Shown piece by piece: positions 10,901-22,420 of a stretch of 64,000 nt of DNA. The DNA is from Diploscapter coronatus (taxonomy: Eukaryota > Nematoda > Chromadorea > Rhabditida > Rhabditidae). A program made the translations under genes and the position numbers. Every line of letters begins with the position of its first letter. The first letter of the stretch is position 1. Under the pieces are notes generated by a model. It worked only from the letters and a program-made list of their open reading frames with translations, searched no databases and had not been told where the DNA came from. The stretch is from contig OZ038423.1 of NCBI GenBank assembly GCA_964036155.1, positions 26,923,249 to 26,987,248 on the forward strand, in the 5' to 3' direction.

Positions 10901-13900
10901 CACTTGCTAAAACGTCTATTTTTCGCGAAGCGCGCAGAGTTTACACGTTATTTTTATTTTTTCGTCATTATCTTGTATTTCGTGATCATTTTCATATATT
11001 ATTTACCACTAATAAAATTTTTATTCAGAATGGTAGCCCCGAGTTCAAAGCGATCCACTATCATCACATTGCATCAGGCTGGGCATCAAACGAAAGACAT
11101 CGTCAAACTGCTGAAAATCAGTCGAAAGACGGTCCAGAAGGCTGTAAAACGGTTCAAGGAGACTGGATCTACTGCTGACCGTCCAGGAAGAGGCAAAAAA
11201 AAGAGTGTGAGAACGGAACAGAACAAGAAAAAACTTCGCGAGATGATTCGACGAAATCCCCGAAGATCCATGCGAAAAATGGCCAAAAAATTGAAAATCA
11301 ACGAAAAATCGGTCAGAACCATCATCAGGAAGGACTTGAGACTCAACTCCTACAGAATCCAAAAAAGTCCACGAACTCACGGACAAAATGATGTCAAACA
11401 GACTTGAAAGATACCAACAGTTTCCCAAGAGGCTTTCTTCGGCACGCTACAAAACGATTATTTTTTCGGATGAGGAAATATTCACAATGGAACTTTTCAT
11501 GAATCGTCAAAATGATCACATCCTGTCCCCAAACGTCTCCTCTGCTAATTCCAATGGCAAACTGATCGGAAGACGTGCTCATCCTCAGTCAATCCCGGTT
11601 TGGGCGGCTACCGCCTATCATGGAAAGTCCTCCCTCGTGTTCGTCCCCCAGAACGCCAAGATCAACACCGAAACCTATCAAATCTTATTTAAAATAAAGC
11701 TCTTATTCCCTGGACCAAAATCCATTTTAAATCCTGTCCCTCCTGCTTTCAGCAGGATTCGGCTCCTTCCCACAAGTCAAAATCTACTCAATCCTTCTGC
11801 AAAATTCACTTCGCAGATTTCATCTCCTCTTCCGAATGACCCTCCAACAGCCCTGATTTGAACCCATTGGATTATTCCATTTGGTAATACTTTGAGACCA
11901 AGGCCTGCTCTACTCCCCACAAAAGTTTCGGCTTCTTGAAGTCTTTCCTTGTCGAAGCATGAGACAAAATGTCCAATGACTAGTTGCGTGCCGTCATCGA
12001 TGCCTTCCTCGAGCGACTCAAGGCCTGTATCAACGCTAAAGGCGGCCATTTCGAAAACTCTTAGTTGTTTTTTTATCGTTATGTTATCAATAAATTATTT
12101 TTAAAATTTGAACTCGATTACTTCAATATTTCGGGTTAAATCCCAATTTATCGGTGCCTCCATAATTTGTCCGCACCCTGTATAAAAGTTGAATGGACGA
12201 GTTTATATTTTCGTTGTAAAAAAACCTCTAAAGTTCATTCTGGCTAAAGCACTTGTAGTTTAATACTTTGATAATGTGAATAAAAATATTTACAATAAAT
12301 AATTAGCATATTTAAGCTATGCTATTTGCCTTGCATTTGGGTAATGTCATCCCGTGAACTTCTGCGACTGAGCTGTTACAAAATCATGTTTTTGCTAGGG
12401 ATTGTTGACATGTGTGCTATCGGTAAAATAGATTATATCATAAGAATAAGTTATTTTTAAATATAAATAAGTACATTTAGCTGTAAACTCAATAACAACT
12501 GGATTATTATTAATTGAAGGAGCCGTTTTCTGCAGCCATCCTACTTTGATTTTTGTTACTGGGTCCATTGGATTAGGTCTATACTTTTTATTAATTAAGT
12601 TTAAAAAAAACATTAAACTTAAGGCGCCTGGTGTACCGCCTGCATGATATGCTTTATACTCGTTATAAATCGATTGTTCGATATTCTGAATTCCTCTTTG
12701 GTCAAGACTTATTTTAGCGGGTATTTTGAAATTAGTATTCTTTTTTAAAGTTTTTATTTCAGGTATCGGACCTGTGTCTTGCTTATATTTCCATTGCTTT
12801 ATGGGTTTTACTTCACCTTCTTTACCCCACCACTGGCTTTCACCTCCCAGTACCAAGCCTGGTTCTTCGACCCGTTTATATTCGAAAACCAAAGTTCTTT
12901 GGTACCATTTTACCAAAAATGCCAAATTATAACAGCTATTTTAGTACCAAAACCCTCCACATACTGCGAATAATATTATTATCGTCGTGGTGACTTGTTT
13001 ATTATACGGCTATCTATGCATTGCGTTAAATAATAAATTCCGCGATAATTACTTCAACAAGAATAATCGATCTCATAAATCGGTATTTGTATTAGAATAA
13101 TTTAAAACTTTTAAATTAAACTATATTTAGGTTTTCATTCAATCGACAATTATTTGCATGGCAAATTTGGTCGCCTCTATCATTTATGTGGTTATGCAAT
13201 TTTTCCCGGTACCCGATTGGGTGATAATCGCAGGGCATATGGGTTGGCAACTAGGACACGGTAGAATTTAAAAAAAATAAGACTTATAAAATAATATAAA
13301 TTTAGGATGTCCCGCCATAATTTACATAACGATGAATCGGACTATCAGGTATAAATTAATCTATGTCTATCTATTTGATTTATTTTCATATTTTAGAATT
13401 GGCGTCCTAAGACTTTTAGGCTTTAAAAAGGACCCGAAAATCTCTGTACAACCGTTTTCAACCCATGGACACCACACTTCAAATACACATTCTTCGGTTC
13501 GTGTTGAACGCACTGAAACTGAGAACTATTAAGAACCATTCCACGAATAAACGGAACAACTGTCAAAGGGGGTCCGGATAATTGCAAAAGTGTCCCGTAT
13601 CCGAACCAAACTTATATGATGGATACATCCATGGGCTCTAATCACAAAAATGGGGAGACTAAGCCCCACCCCACTTATGGGGTAGGGCCTTATTTTGTCG
13701 GTTTTGTGATTAGGACTTATAGGGGTACCCAACTCTGGTCAAATTTCGATTTGAAGGACTTTTCTGAAACGCGAGCTCTTTGATGGCTGTTTGGGTCTTA
13801 CAAATACTCTTAAAACTATAAGATTAAAATGTCAAGTAGAGTTTCTTTGAAATTTAGATTTTTCGATTTTTCTAAAGTTATTTTTGTTTTGATGATGCAA

Positions 13901-16900
13901 ACAAGTTTCATAACTGAACACTTTGAGATTTCACGTGCACTTAAAATGCATTATTTGAAACCTATCCCATCTATTTTTACTAAATCTTGCATTAAAAAAA
14001 ACTTGAAACTAGATGATTCCCAAACAAAAACTCGACTTCCAATTTTCTTTTTTTTTTTCTAATTTCCTATTTTTCTTAAATAAAAATTCTAAACCTGGTC
14101 GAGCGGCACATGTTTGACGAGCCCCGAGACGACAGTCCTGGGTTTGCCTTCGCCCAGGTCGATCTGCTCCACGTACAGCGAGTCCGCGTCGGGGTGCTTC
14201 TCGCACTGACAAAATTAAACATAAGTTTTATAAACTTTGAAACTTTAGTAGATTTCATGAATTACCGGCTTTTCAATATCTAGATTTGCTTGAAATTCCC
14301 CTTTCAAAATGGATCGATTGCATTGTAAAAATCTTGTAAAATTCAGCACTTCCATAATTTCTAGTATCTTGATTTACTTGAGTTAAAGATAAAAATTTCT
14401 CCTCGAAAACGAATTGAGTAGACGCAGATGAAAACATTTAACCGAATAAAGATAATTTTCCATTCAGATTCTTGGTACAAATTTCGAAAATTTGCAAATC
14501 CATCAAATTATTTTTATAAAATTGAAAAAAGCTACCTTCACAATTCTTCCGACTCTCAAATCGAGTCTTCCAACGTGGACCTCGGCATCGGCTGCCGCAC
14601 CATTTTGCTGGGCTCCAGAGGCCTGAGAATAAATTCTTCAAAAAATCCAATCTTTTATTTTCAAAAATTGCAGAAAAATCACTTTAAAAATATTTGCTGC
14701 TCAAGAAATTGACATCTTCAAAAATATTTTCTTTAAAAACCAAACAAATGTTTATTTTGTTCTTGTTTTCTAAAAATTCTGGTTACCTGTTTGCCCTCCT
14801 TTTGCTCGTCCTTTTTAGGTTTTCCCTTTTCCTCCTTTCCATCAGCCGGTTTCTCGGGTTTTCCCGGGGCGGAAGTGGCACAAATTGGAGTTTTTTCGCG
14901 CTTCGGCACCTCGTATTGCTTCACTGGAAATTTTATTTTTTGTTAGAAAAGCTCTTTGGAAGTTCAGTTTCTAAAAAAGACCTTTTTGTTAAAAATGTTT
15001 GAACTTTTCAAGTTTTAAAAATATATGTTGTTTCAAACAATTTTGAAATAGAAGTACAATTACGTTTCGGTTATAATTTGATTCTGATCTTTCATCAAAT
15101 TTAGATGTAAAATTATCTCGAAACACGAATTTGTGTTTCTTCAAAAATTAGTTCAAGTAAGTTTCACAAAACCTTGAAATTCAAACTCAATTTCTCGTTT
15201 TAGTTGGAATTGAGTCACGTTAAAATATCAAAAAATTAAAAGAAACTAGTCATATTTCACCAGGTTGTTCTGCTTATGTTTCAAGAAATTTTCAAAACTC
15301 GACAAATAACTTCTATTTGGTCGATTATGAATTCCATAGAAAGTCCAAGTTTAAAAGTTTTAGAAAAGGGTCACTTTAATTTTTAAAAATTAAACCTTCA
15401 CCTCCCGCGGCCGTTTCCGCATCAAAAAGTTTGGTCTTGAGTAACTCGACTTCTTTCTCCAAACGGACGCGCTCCTTTTCGAACTCCGCCAATTTTCTAG
15501 CCACGAAGAGGTCGCCTGAGAAAAGTTTCTTTATTTTTTCAAACAAATTTGTTAAAATTAAAACATAACATTAAAAACCCACGAGCTTTTTCGAACTTGG
15601 CCCAATTTCCTCTGAGCAGCTGCTGGATGGCGGTTTGATTTTTTGCCAGATTCGGGAAAATTCTGCTGGCCTCCATTCTCTTCGCTTCTTTTTTCGCCTC
15701 TTTCAGAGCCTCCTTTTCGGCCAATTTCGAAGGATCTTGCGGGGTTTGAGGTTTCTCTGAAACATGAAAAATTAACAAAATTGGAATTTTCAGATATTTT
15801 CCATTGTTCAATGAAATTCCTTTAAAAATTCCAGCCTTCTTGAAAAACGATCCAGTTTTTAAGCAAAAAATAGGTTAGCAGTAGAAAGAAAAATGGGTGA
15901 GCTTTCCAAGAATTGAATTCCAAAATATCCTGCCTAATGAAAATCATACAATTAGAAAACCGTCTATGATAATTTTCAAAAATCTGGAAATTTTTCAAAA
16001 GAAATCTTCAAATGAACAATGAACAATACCGTTTTTAAGACGAAAAATTTAACGATTCGCGAAACATATTTCAAGCAATACAAATTAGAATAAATCAAAG
16101 TGGTTGAAAGAAAAGAAAAGAAAAGAAGGAGTGAAGATGAAGAATCCTAGAAAATAGGAATAAAGCTGGGTGGATAGTCTCATTGAATATAGAAGAGCGA
16201 ATCCAGCGGGCCCTAGAAAAAGGAAAATTGAAACTTAATGCACAATAGAAATTTTTTCTTTAACTATCATTAAATTTCAATTTTTCGAGGAAGAATAATA
16301 TGTTGGGAAAGGATGAAATTTAACGACACTTGAACCAAATTTGAATGACTCACCTTTCTTCTGAGCCTTTTTATCTGGTTTTTCACCGGGCTTAGCCGGC
16401 CCCTTTTCCTGCCCACCACCGAACTTCTCACGAAGCGCCTTCACTTGATCTGGCTCGATTTTCTTGAAAAGGGGGGCTATCTGAAAGTCGTCCTAGTTTT
16501 TCTTTATTTAACTTTCAATTTTCCCCGTCTCATATGTTACTTATTGTGAACGGTCGCCTATCAAAGCACTCAATTTCAAGAATTCGTGAAATATATCTAA
16601 ATATCTTTGAAAAAAGGATAATTTCTTGAGTTTGATATGAACATTTACATTTCTACATTCAACCAGACGAATGAATTTCTTTTCAAATAATTCATTTCGT
16701 GAAACATAAGATTTCAATTTTTCAAAAAGTAAAAAATCCAACCTTTTGGATTTTGTGTCCCGGTTTCAGGTAGTTAATGACGTACGGGGAAAAGAGAGGA
16801 AGTTCTGGTAGACCGCACTGTTCTCTGAAAAATAAAATTCAAATAAAACATAAAAATTAAACCAAAAAAATACCTGATTCTCTTGGAAACTTCCGGCATG

Positions 16901-19900
16901 ACGGGGTGAAGAAGAACAGCAACATGATAAGAAACATTCGCAGCCACACCAATGATCGTTCCGGCACGCTTCCTGAAAATTCGTTGTTTATTTAAAATAT
17001 TTTTCAATAACTATGTTTTAACTTTATTTACGCAATATTTTCTTCAATATGTGCATCACTATCTGATAGAAATGCTCAAGCGAATAAATAAGATTTAAAA
17101 GTTTTTTGTCAAAATTGATCTTAAAGAAATGTACCAAGTATGCTTCAAAGTTTCATCAAAATGGGTTCAATTTTTCTTTCACTGGTCCGTATGTAAAATG
17201 TGATTATTTATAAAGCAAAAATATTCCGATTCAGCTAATGCCTACAATAGGTTTCAAAAACATGATAAAAAGTCCTTTCATCAATTTTCAATTACTCTTT
17301 TAGTCATACGTCTGATTTCTCAAATAAAATGATTTTCGCGTGTTTCAAATTTGTTCTAAGAAAGTCAAATGTCGCCTTCAATTTGTCGCTCAGCATTGAT
17401 AGGAAAAGATTTAAATAAATAAAATCCCTACCTTTGCGCCTCATCTCCCTTGACCAACACCCAAGGCTGATGGACCTGCAGATAGGCGTTGCCATGACGA
17501 GTGATCGCGAGAACCTGGAAATCGATAAATTAAGAAAAAATTAATGTTTTTATTTTACCTGTTTGATGGAGTCTCTCAATTTAACCTTGTCGAAAGTTTC
17601 GTCCCAGAGCACCGTCTCGTTCTGGAAAAAATAAAAATAAAAAATCATTTATAAATTCTTAAGAAAAGATATTTTAAAAAATAATAAAATATTATTTTAA
17701 TTTTCAAAAAATAGACCTACATGAACATCCTTCAAGAATTGGACGTCGTCATTTTCGAGGTGCATTTCAGGGATATGCGATTCAAAGAAATTCGTCACGA
17801 ACGTCAGGGCGCGGTTCACGAAATTGCCCAAGTTCGCGAGGAGCTCCGAGTTGACCTGAAAGATTTCCCTGTATTTTTTAGACTTTACTTCATTTAGAAC
17901 AGTTTGTTTGATTTGATAGCATACTTGTACTAAATCCAAGTATTATCAGATGTTTGTGAAACATACTAAATTAATTTTCCAAATCAAAATATATGCCACT
18001 TTTAGCTGATTTTTATTTACCCACATCTATCACCAGCCTTTAGCCTTTTAAATTTACCGTTGCTCTTTGAAACTTACAACAAACGAGATTTTTCAGGTAT
18101 CCAAACTCACCTTGAAAGCGAAGTCATCCCATGCAAAAGCACTATCCTGGTTCTCAGGTCGCATGTAGATCAGGTAGAATCTCCAGACATCCGCCTCGAT
18201 GCCAGTGCCCTTCGCGCCGTCCCCGAAAACCCCCGTTCCGCGACTTTTGCTGAAATTTTGGAGTTTTATTGTCTTGTTAATTTTAGAAATCATACTTCAG
18301 TATTCAATGACGAAATTTATTGGTTTCTTTTATAGTTGTATGCAAAGAATTCGAAATAGTCACAATGTAAGTTTCAAAATCGTTAAAATGCAGTGTGAAA
18401 CTTGTTTATAAAATTTCGCGATAATGATTGACATAAAAATCGAGGAGTACCTGAATTTAGTGTCTTCATAGTTGAGGTATTCCGTAGCGCACAGGTGGTT
18501 GACTACGGTATACCCGTTCTTCGTTCCTAGCAAGGTGCACGGGAACATAACGCCGTGGAAAACCACGTTATCCTGAAAATTGTAAATTATGATTTTTCAG
18601 TTATTTTTAAAAATTCTATCAAATTTAGTTTTATTTTCATCTTAGATTTTTAAAAATCTTCTTTCTAAATTTGACCTTGCCAACGAACTGGTAGAGCTGA
18701 ACGTCGTCCGGATTTTTCCACCACTTGAGCCAGTCGTCTTTCAGCAAGGATTTCGTGATCGAGAAATAGCCGATCGGCGCGTCAAACCACACGTAGAAAA
18801 CCTGCAATTTTCTTTAAGTACCTGAATTTGGAAAGAAATGAAACGAAAAAATCATCAAGTATCCAGCGCAACGGATAAATTTCTTCGTTTATTTCAATTT
18901 GTATTAATTTGAATAATTTCCTACTTTATCATCATATTCCTTAATCGGAACAGGAATTCCCCATTTCAAATCACGAGTGATGCAGCGACGTTCCAGGCCG
19001 TTCTGAAAAGAAACTATCCTTTCATGACTTTCAATTTTTAATAAGATTTGGAAATTCAGCTCGTTTATTTTTATTTTTGAAACATGTAATAAATCTTGAA
19101 TCAGTTAAATTTGTTCGTTTTTTCGTCCTTACAAATGTGAATGTACACACTAAATTGATTTCAGTATGTCATGCTTTATGAACTCTTTGAACATATAATG
19201 AAGATTCCTAATTTGAAAACTATCCCATTGTATTCATTAGTTTAAGACATCTATCATGCTTCTCAAGAATGTTCAAAACATAAAGTTCAAACTGATTGAT
19301 TAGTTCGTTTTATAAAAAAAAACGTAACTATGATCCACGTAATACAACATTTCAAAACCTCAATATTTGAAACTTTTGAAATCTATTTTGCTCAATTTAA
19401 AGAAGGTTTCTAATTCTAACCTTGAACCATCCCTTAACAATGGCGACAGCATTGGCCGACCACTTAGTGTCGGATTTGCTGATCTCCTTCTCGACGTAGG
19501 TCTGGATTTCGTCCTGAAGTTTGTCGAGTTGCAAGAAAATGTGAGTCGATTTGCGAACGACGGGCTCTTTCTTACACATGTGACATCTAAAAATGCAAAA
19601 ATAAATCAATGTTAGAAAATCGGACAGACATAGGCTAATCAAAATTCAGGTATCATGTGAAGTAAAACCTTTAGGATTCTGGAAATTCGAGATCGATAGT
19701 GTGAGTATATTTTAAAAATTATACCACGTAGTGGTTGCGCATATGTCGAAATTTTAACTATAATATGGTGCATTTTTTTTATAGAAATTTTGATAATTCA
19801 CCTTTACTTTTACTCGAAATTTGGTTATTTTCTGAAGATTGAAAGAAATAGCCTTACTTGGGCTGTTTCAGCTCGACAGCGTTGATGAGTTTGCCGCAGG

Positions 19901-21565
19901 CGTCGCACTGGTCGCCTCGCGCATCGTCGAAGCCGCACAGATTGCAGATGCCCGACACAAAGCGGTCCGCCAAGAACCTCAACACATTTTTTATTTGATA
20001 AATTGCGTTTTTAAGGCCATTTTTGAATATTTTTTTCATTTGATCACTTGACTGATTTTTGCGGTCAGCAAAAAACCTGGAAGAAATAATCTATTTTGAA
20101 GATTTTTAGAGTATTTTTATAGCCTAATGACTTTGATCAGTAATAATTCAAATTCCAGGGCTATATTGATTTTAAGATTTTCCTGGAACTTACATGTTGC
20201 AGGCTTCACAAAACAGTTGGTCGATCGAGTCTGCTGTGGTGAAGCCGTTTTTGTGCAATTGCATGAAAATGTCCTGGGTCACTCTGGAAATTTCGCTTTT
20301 ATTAAGAACGCTTTCCAAGAAATCTTCAGGAATATTTTCTTTCAAAATGCCAAAGTTGAAAAAAATCAACCTGGAGGACTTTTTTGACTATTTTTATTAC
20401 AGTAATCTTACTCAGTGTGGTTCTGGGTGGTGGTTCGGCCGAAGTTGTCGAATTCGATGTTAAACCACTCGTAGATGGCCTTATGGATCTCGTGGTACTT
20501 GTCGCAGAGAGCCTTGGGCGTGACGCCTTCTTGAAGGGCCTGAAAATGGAATCATTTGGAAGATAACAATTCCGATAAATAGTAAATTATAGGCTCAGGG
20601 CCGACTCCCCCCACTATGCCCCTACTCCCCCCACTCTCCAAAAACTCGTTGAACGATAAAACATAGTGGCGGAAAAGTGGTTGCTTTAAAAACTGGGGGG
20701 AGTAGAGGCATAGTGGGGGGAGTCGGCCCTGAGCCTAAATTATATCAGTTTAGAAGGATTCGATTAGCTTCGCGCTTTTATAAACAATCTTTAAGAAATG
20801 CCGTACCTTCGTCTCTGTAGCCGTACCGTATTCATCCGTACCGCAAATGTACAGGGTCTGAAAACTGATGATTTTTTCTCGAAAACCAATAAAGGGATAA
20901 TCTAAAATAGCTAGGTTTTCTGACGGAAAGATTCAGTTCCTTTCAATTTTTGGATGAAAGATTTTATTTTAAAAAAAATAAAACGATTTCATTTTTTCAA
21001 AAACTCTCCCACCTGATATCCCTTCATCCTGCAGTACCTGGCAAAGACGTCGGCACTCAACACGCACCCGATCAGGTTCCCCAAATGGGGCACGTTATTA
21101 ACATAGGGCAGAGCCGCTGTGATCAGCACGTTCTTCTTGCCGGGCACGGGAAGGAGTCTGCAAATAAAATGCTTCATTTGAAATCTTCTGGATTAAGAAA
21201 TAACAATTTTCTGGATTTTAACATCTTTAAAATTTCCCTGCTTTTTGTTTTCACTTTCTTTTCTTTTGTTTGATCTATGATCTTGTCTAATTGTTCATTG
21301 ATAAAACAAATTTCGAAAGGAAAATATAGTCTGAGCGAAACTTATTCGAAAAATGGTGGAATTTTCGCTAATTTATTGTGGTTTTATCAGTGATTCAGCT
21401 TCTTTGAAATGGATATCATTTGCTTGAAACTTGTTAAAAAATCTAGAAAATCTTTGCTTTTAAAAATAGCGTATTTTTGAAGATTACTGTAATTTCTTAC
21501 TTTTCCTTGGGCACGGGCTCCAGAAATTGGGGGCTGGTTTTGAAGGCTTCCGTGATACTAGCCAT
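7932..21565 (-). CDS. mars-1: Cytosolic methionyl-tRNA synthetase with C-terminal EMAPII tRNA-binding domain
   Basis: This class I synthetase charges initiator and elongator tRNA-Met. Reading from 21565, MASITEAF... leads to the HIGH-type motif [11 protein letters not shown] (about 21070-21160). Zinc-knuckle cysteines CNLCGF...QCDACG and CHMCKK follow (about 19855-19975 and 19560). The KMSKS loop is present as [14 protein letters not shown] (about 18210-18260). Next come the anticodon-binding helical domain (17.9-16.7 kb) and a lysine-rich linker (15.4-16.5 kb). An OB-fold EMAPII/Arc1-type domain closes the protein, with [50 protein letters not shown] and [13 protein letters not shown]. It ends at VPVK and a TAA. 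The start ATG follows ATTTTTAG directly. One intron, 8628-14094, is 5.5 kb and contains a whole receptor gene on the other strand. Confidence 0.95.
8628..9628. other. 5' part of the mars-1 large intron, upstream of the srt gene
   Basis: This kilobase separates a mars-1 exon from the nested srt gene and should hold the srt promoter. A short inverted pair GATCTTACAAA (about 8887) and TTTGTAAGATC (about 9014) is visible. A purine-rich block lies at about 9210-9290, followed by a run of A then C near 9390-9405. I find no coding exon; the open frame opposite the purine block is low complexity. Confidence 0.4.
9629..13532 (+). CDS. Srt-family serpentine (chemosensory) receptor, nested in a mars-1 intron
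   Basis: Seven-transmembrane receptors of the nematode srt class are expressed mostly in sensory neurons. Ten exons join in frame: 9629-9684, 9730-9820, 12317-12422, 12481-12576, 12624-12720, 12763-12901, 12945-13082, 13131-13260, 13306-13348 and 13397-13532, giving 343 residues, the family length. Family landmarks appear in order: NIPLYNCS then W in the N-terminus; LPCIWVM and [45 protein letters not shown] with [20 protein letters not shown] with TCLLYGYLC; and finally [17 protein letters not shown] chose the ATG at 9629 because it gives the typical short N-terminus; upstream frame is open to about 9506. Intron 2 (2.5 kb) contains two transposable elements. No disabling change is visible. 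Confidence 0.88.
9850..10806. mobile_element. Non-autonomous fold-back DNA element in srt intron 2
   Basis: The ends form long imperfect terminal inverted repeats. The left end begins about TAAGAGTGAATGTCAG and its reverse complement closes the right end at about 10790-10806. Similarity continues inward for roughly 200-270 bases, through GGTATAAAC, CGCAAAT, TACGGTAGCT and a CAAATTYGATNATT block, with one insertion in the left arm. The central 400 bases are unrelated and have no convincing reading frame. No transposase is encoded, so movement would need an enzyme from elsewhere. Limits are accurate to perhaps ten bases. Confidence 0.75.
10877..12180. mobile_element. Tc1/mariner transposon with 27-bp perfect inverted repeats
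   Basis: The element is 1,304 bases long and bounded by identical 27-base inverted repeats at 10877-10903 and 12154-12180, starting CAGGGTGCGGACAAATTATG. TA dinucleotides flank both ends (10875-10876 and 12181-12182), which is the Tc1/mariner target-site duplication. It carries a degraded transposase. It lies in intron 2 of the srt gene, and therefore also inside mars-1. The perfect repeats suggest a fairly recent insertion. Confidence 0.95.
11030..12064 (+). pseudogene. Degenerate Tc1/mariner transposase
   Basis: The N-terminal region (11030-11400) encodes a helix-turn-helix DNA-binding part, with [20 protein letters not shown] and a basic GRGKKKS linker. A stop near 11404 then breaks the frame. 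The catalytic part continues in other frames, with FSDEE (about 11467), a WAATAYHGK stretch (about 11613), a QDSAPSHKS segment (about 11755) and [11 protein letters not shown] (about 11850). In-frame stops follow at several tryptophan-like positions, including one in the catalytic region. The D-D spacing suggests a DD34D/E-type enzyme, but indels prevent an exact count. It cannot make an active enzyme as it stands. Confidence 0.85.
13533..14094. other. 3' part of the mars-1 large intron
   Basis: This stretch follows the srt stop codon. An imperfect hairpin occupies about 13636-13715: TAATCACAAAA pairs with TTTTGTGATTA, and inside it TAAGCCCCACCCCA pairs with a GGGGTAGGGCCTTA stretch. I found no obvious poly(A) hexamer for srt close to the stop. 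The rest is AT-rich intron. Confidence 0.5.
20591..20736. mobile_element. Miniature inverted-repeat element in a mars-1 intron
   Basis: The element is 146 bases long. Its terminal arms of about 43 bases are reverse complements with one mismatch, beginning AGGCTCAGGGCCGACTCCCC. It is flanked by a 7-base direct repeat, AAATTAT, at 20584-20590 and 20737-20743, which looks like a target-site duplication. The arms are C-rich on this strand, unlike the AT-rich host intron. There is no room for a gene. Confidence 0.85.
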
Positions 21566-22420
21566 CTAAAAATGAATTTGTAAAAATCGCTATTTAAAAA
21601 AAACAAAGGTATCAAATAGGCTGGAAACCTATTTTCCAAAAGTAAAAAATGAAACATCTTGAAATTTTATAAGCAATACACGATAAAACTAATGATTTTC
21701 GAAAAGATCGCCATTAAAATAGGTGAACTTTCCAAGAATTAAAAAAAGCAATAAAAAATACCCCGTAGGCTAAAAATTTACAGAGAAGTGAAATCTAAAA
21801 GTAGTGAAATTTTTGAAAATTCAGTTTTCAAAAATTTCGCTATTTTCCAAAAATCACAAGGCAATGAAAAATTGCTTTCAAGTTAAAACTCCGAAAAAAA
21901 TCAAAGCACTTGAAAAAATTAAAGTGCACTATATCTTGAGAAGTTGATGTAAAATCCTTGAAATGAATAACACAGTATTTTAGGTTAAATTATTCGAAAA
22001 TCTAAGAAAATTTTTTTTTGAAAAAAAATTTCAATTTTCTTTCTACAAAAAAAGTTTCCATAGTTTTCGGAAAAATGACATTTGTGTTTACATACACGTA
22101 AAACTCGGTAGTTTCTAATCAATTAGAAATCATCACAGACTTGTTGAAAAGAGTTCAAGTTACATTTACAAATATTGCCAGAAAAATTACCAAGCCGAAC
22201 TAGATACTAGACTAAAAACCCACGTTTCCTATGTTTCAATTTTTCAGCCACGAAATGATAAAAAGCAGTTCAAATTTTCACTTTTTCCGAATTTTGATCA
22301 TTCCATGAGAAGTTAATATTAACAGGCTTCGAATAAAACAATGCTCAAGTGATAAAATTCATCCATATTAAAATTCCTGAAACTTACCCATCTTCCTTGA
22401 TCTTCTGATTGTTTTTCAAA
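21566..22420. other. Intercistronic spacer between the KIAA2013-like gene and mars-1
   Basis: This AT-rich 855-base spacer shows no coding exon. The mars-1 ATG follows ATTTTTAG directly, so a trans-splice acceptor lies at its right-hand edge for the minus strand. I did not find a canonical AATAAA on the minus strand in it. Confidence 0.4.

Noticed and set aside
12395..12925. Minus-strand open frame of 176 codons
   Set aside because: It is antisense to srt exons 4-6, which carry clear Srt motifs in frame on the + strand.
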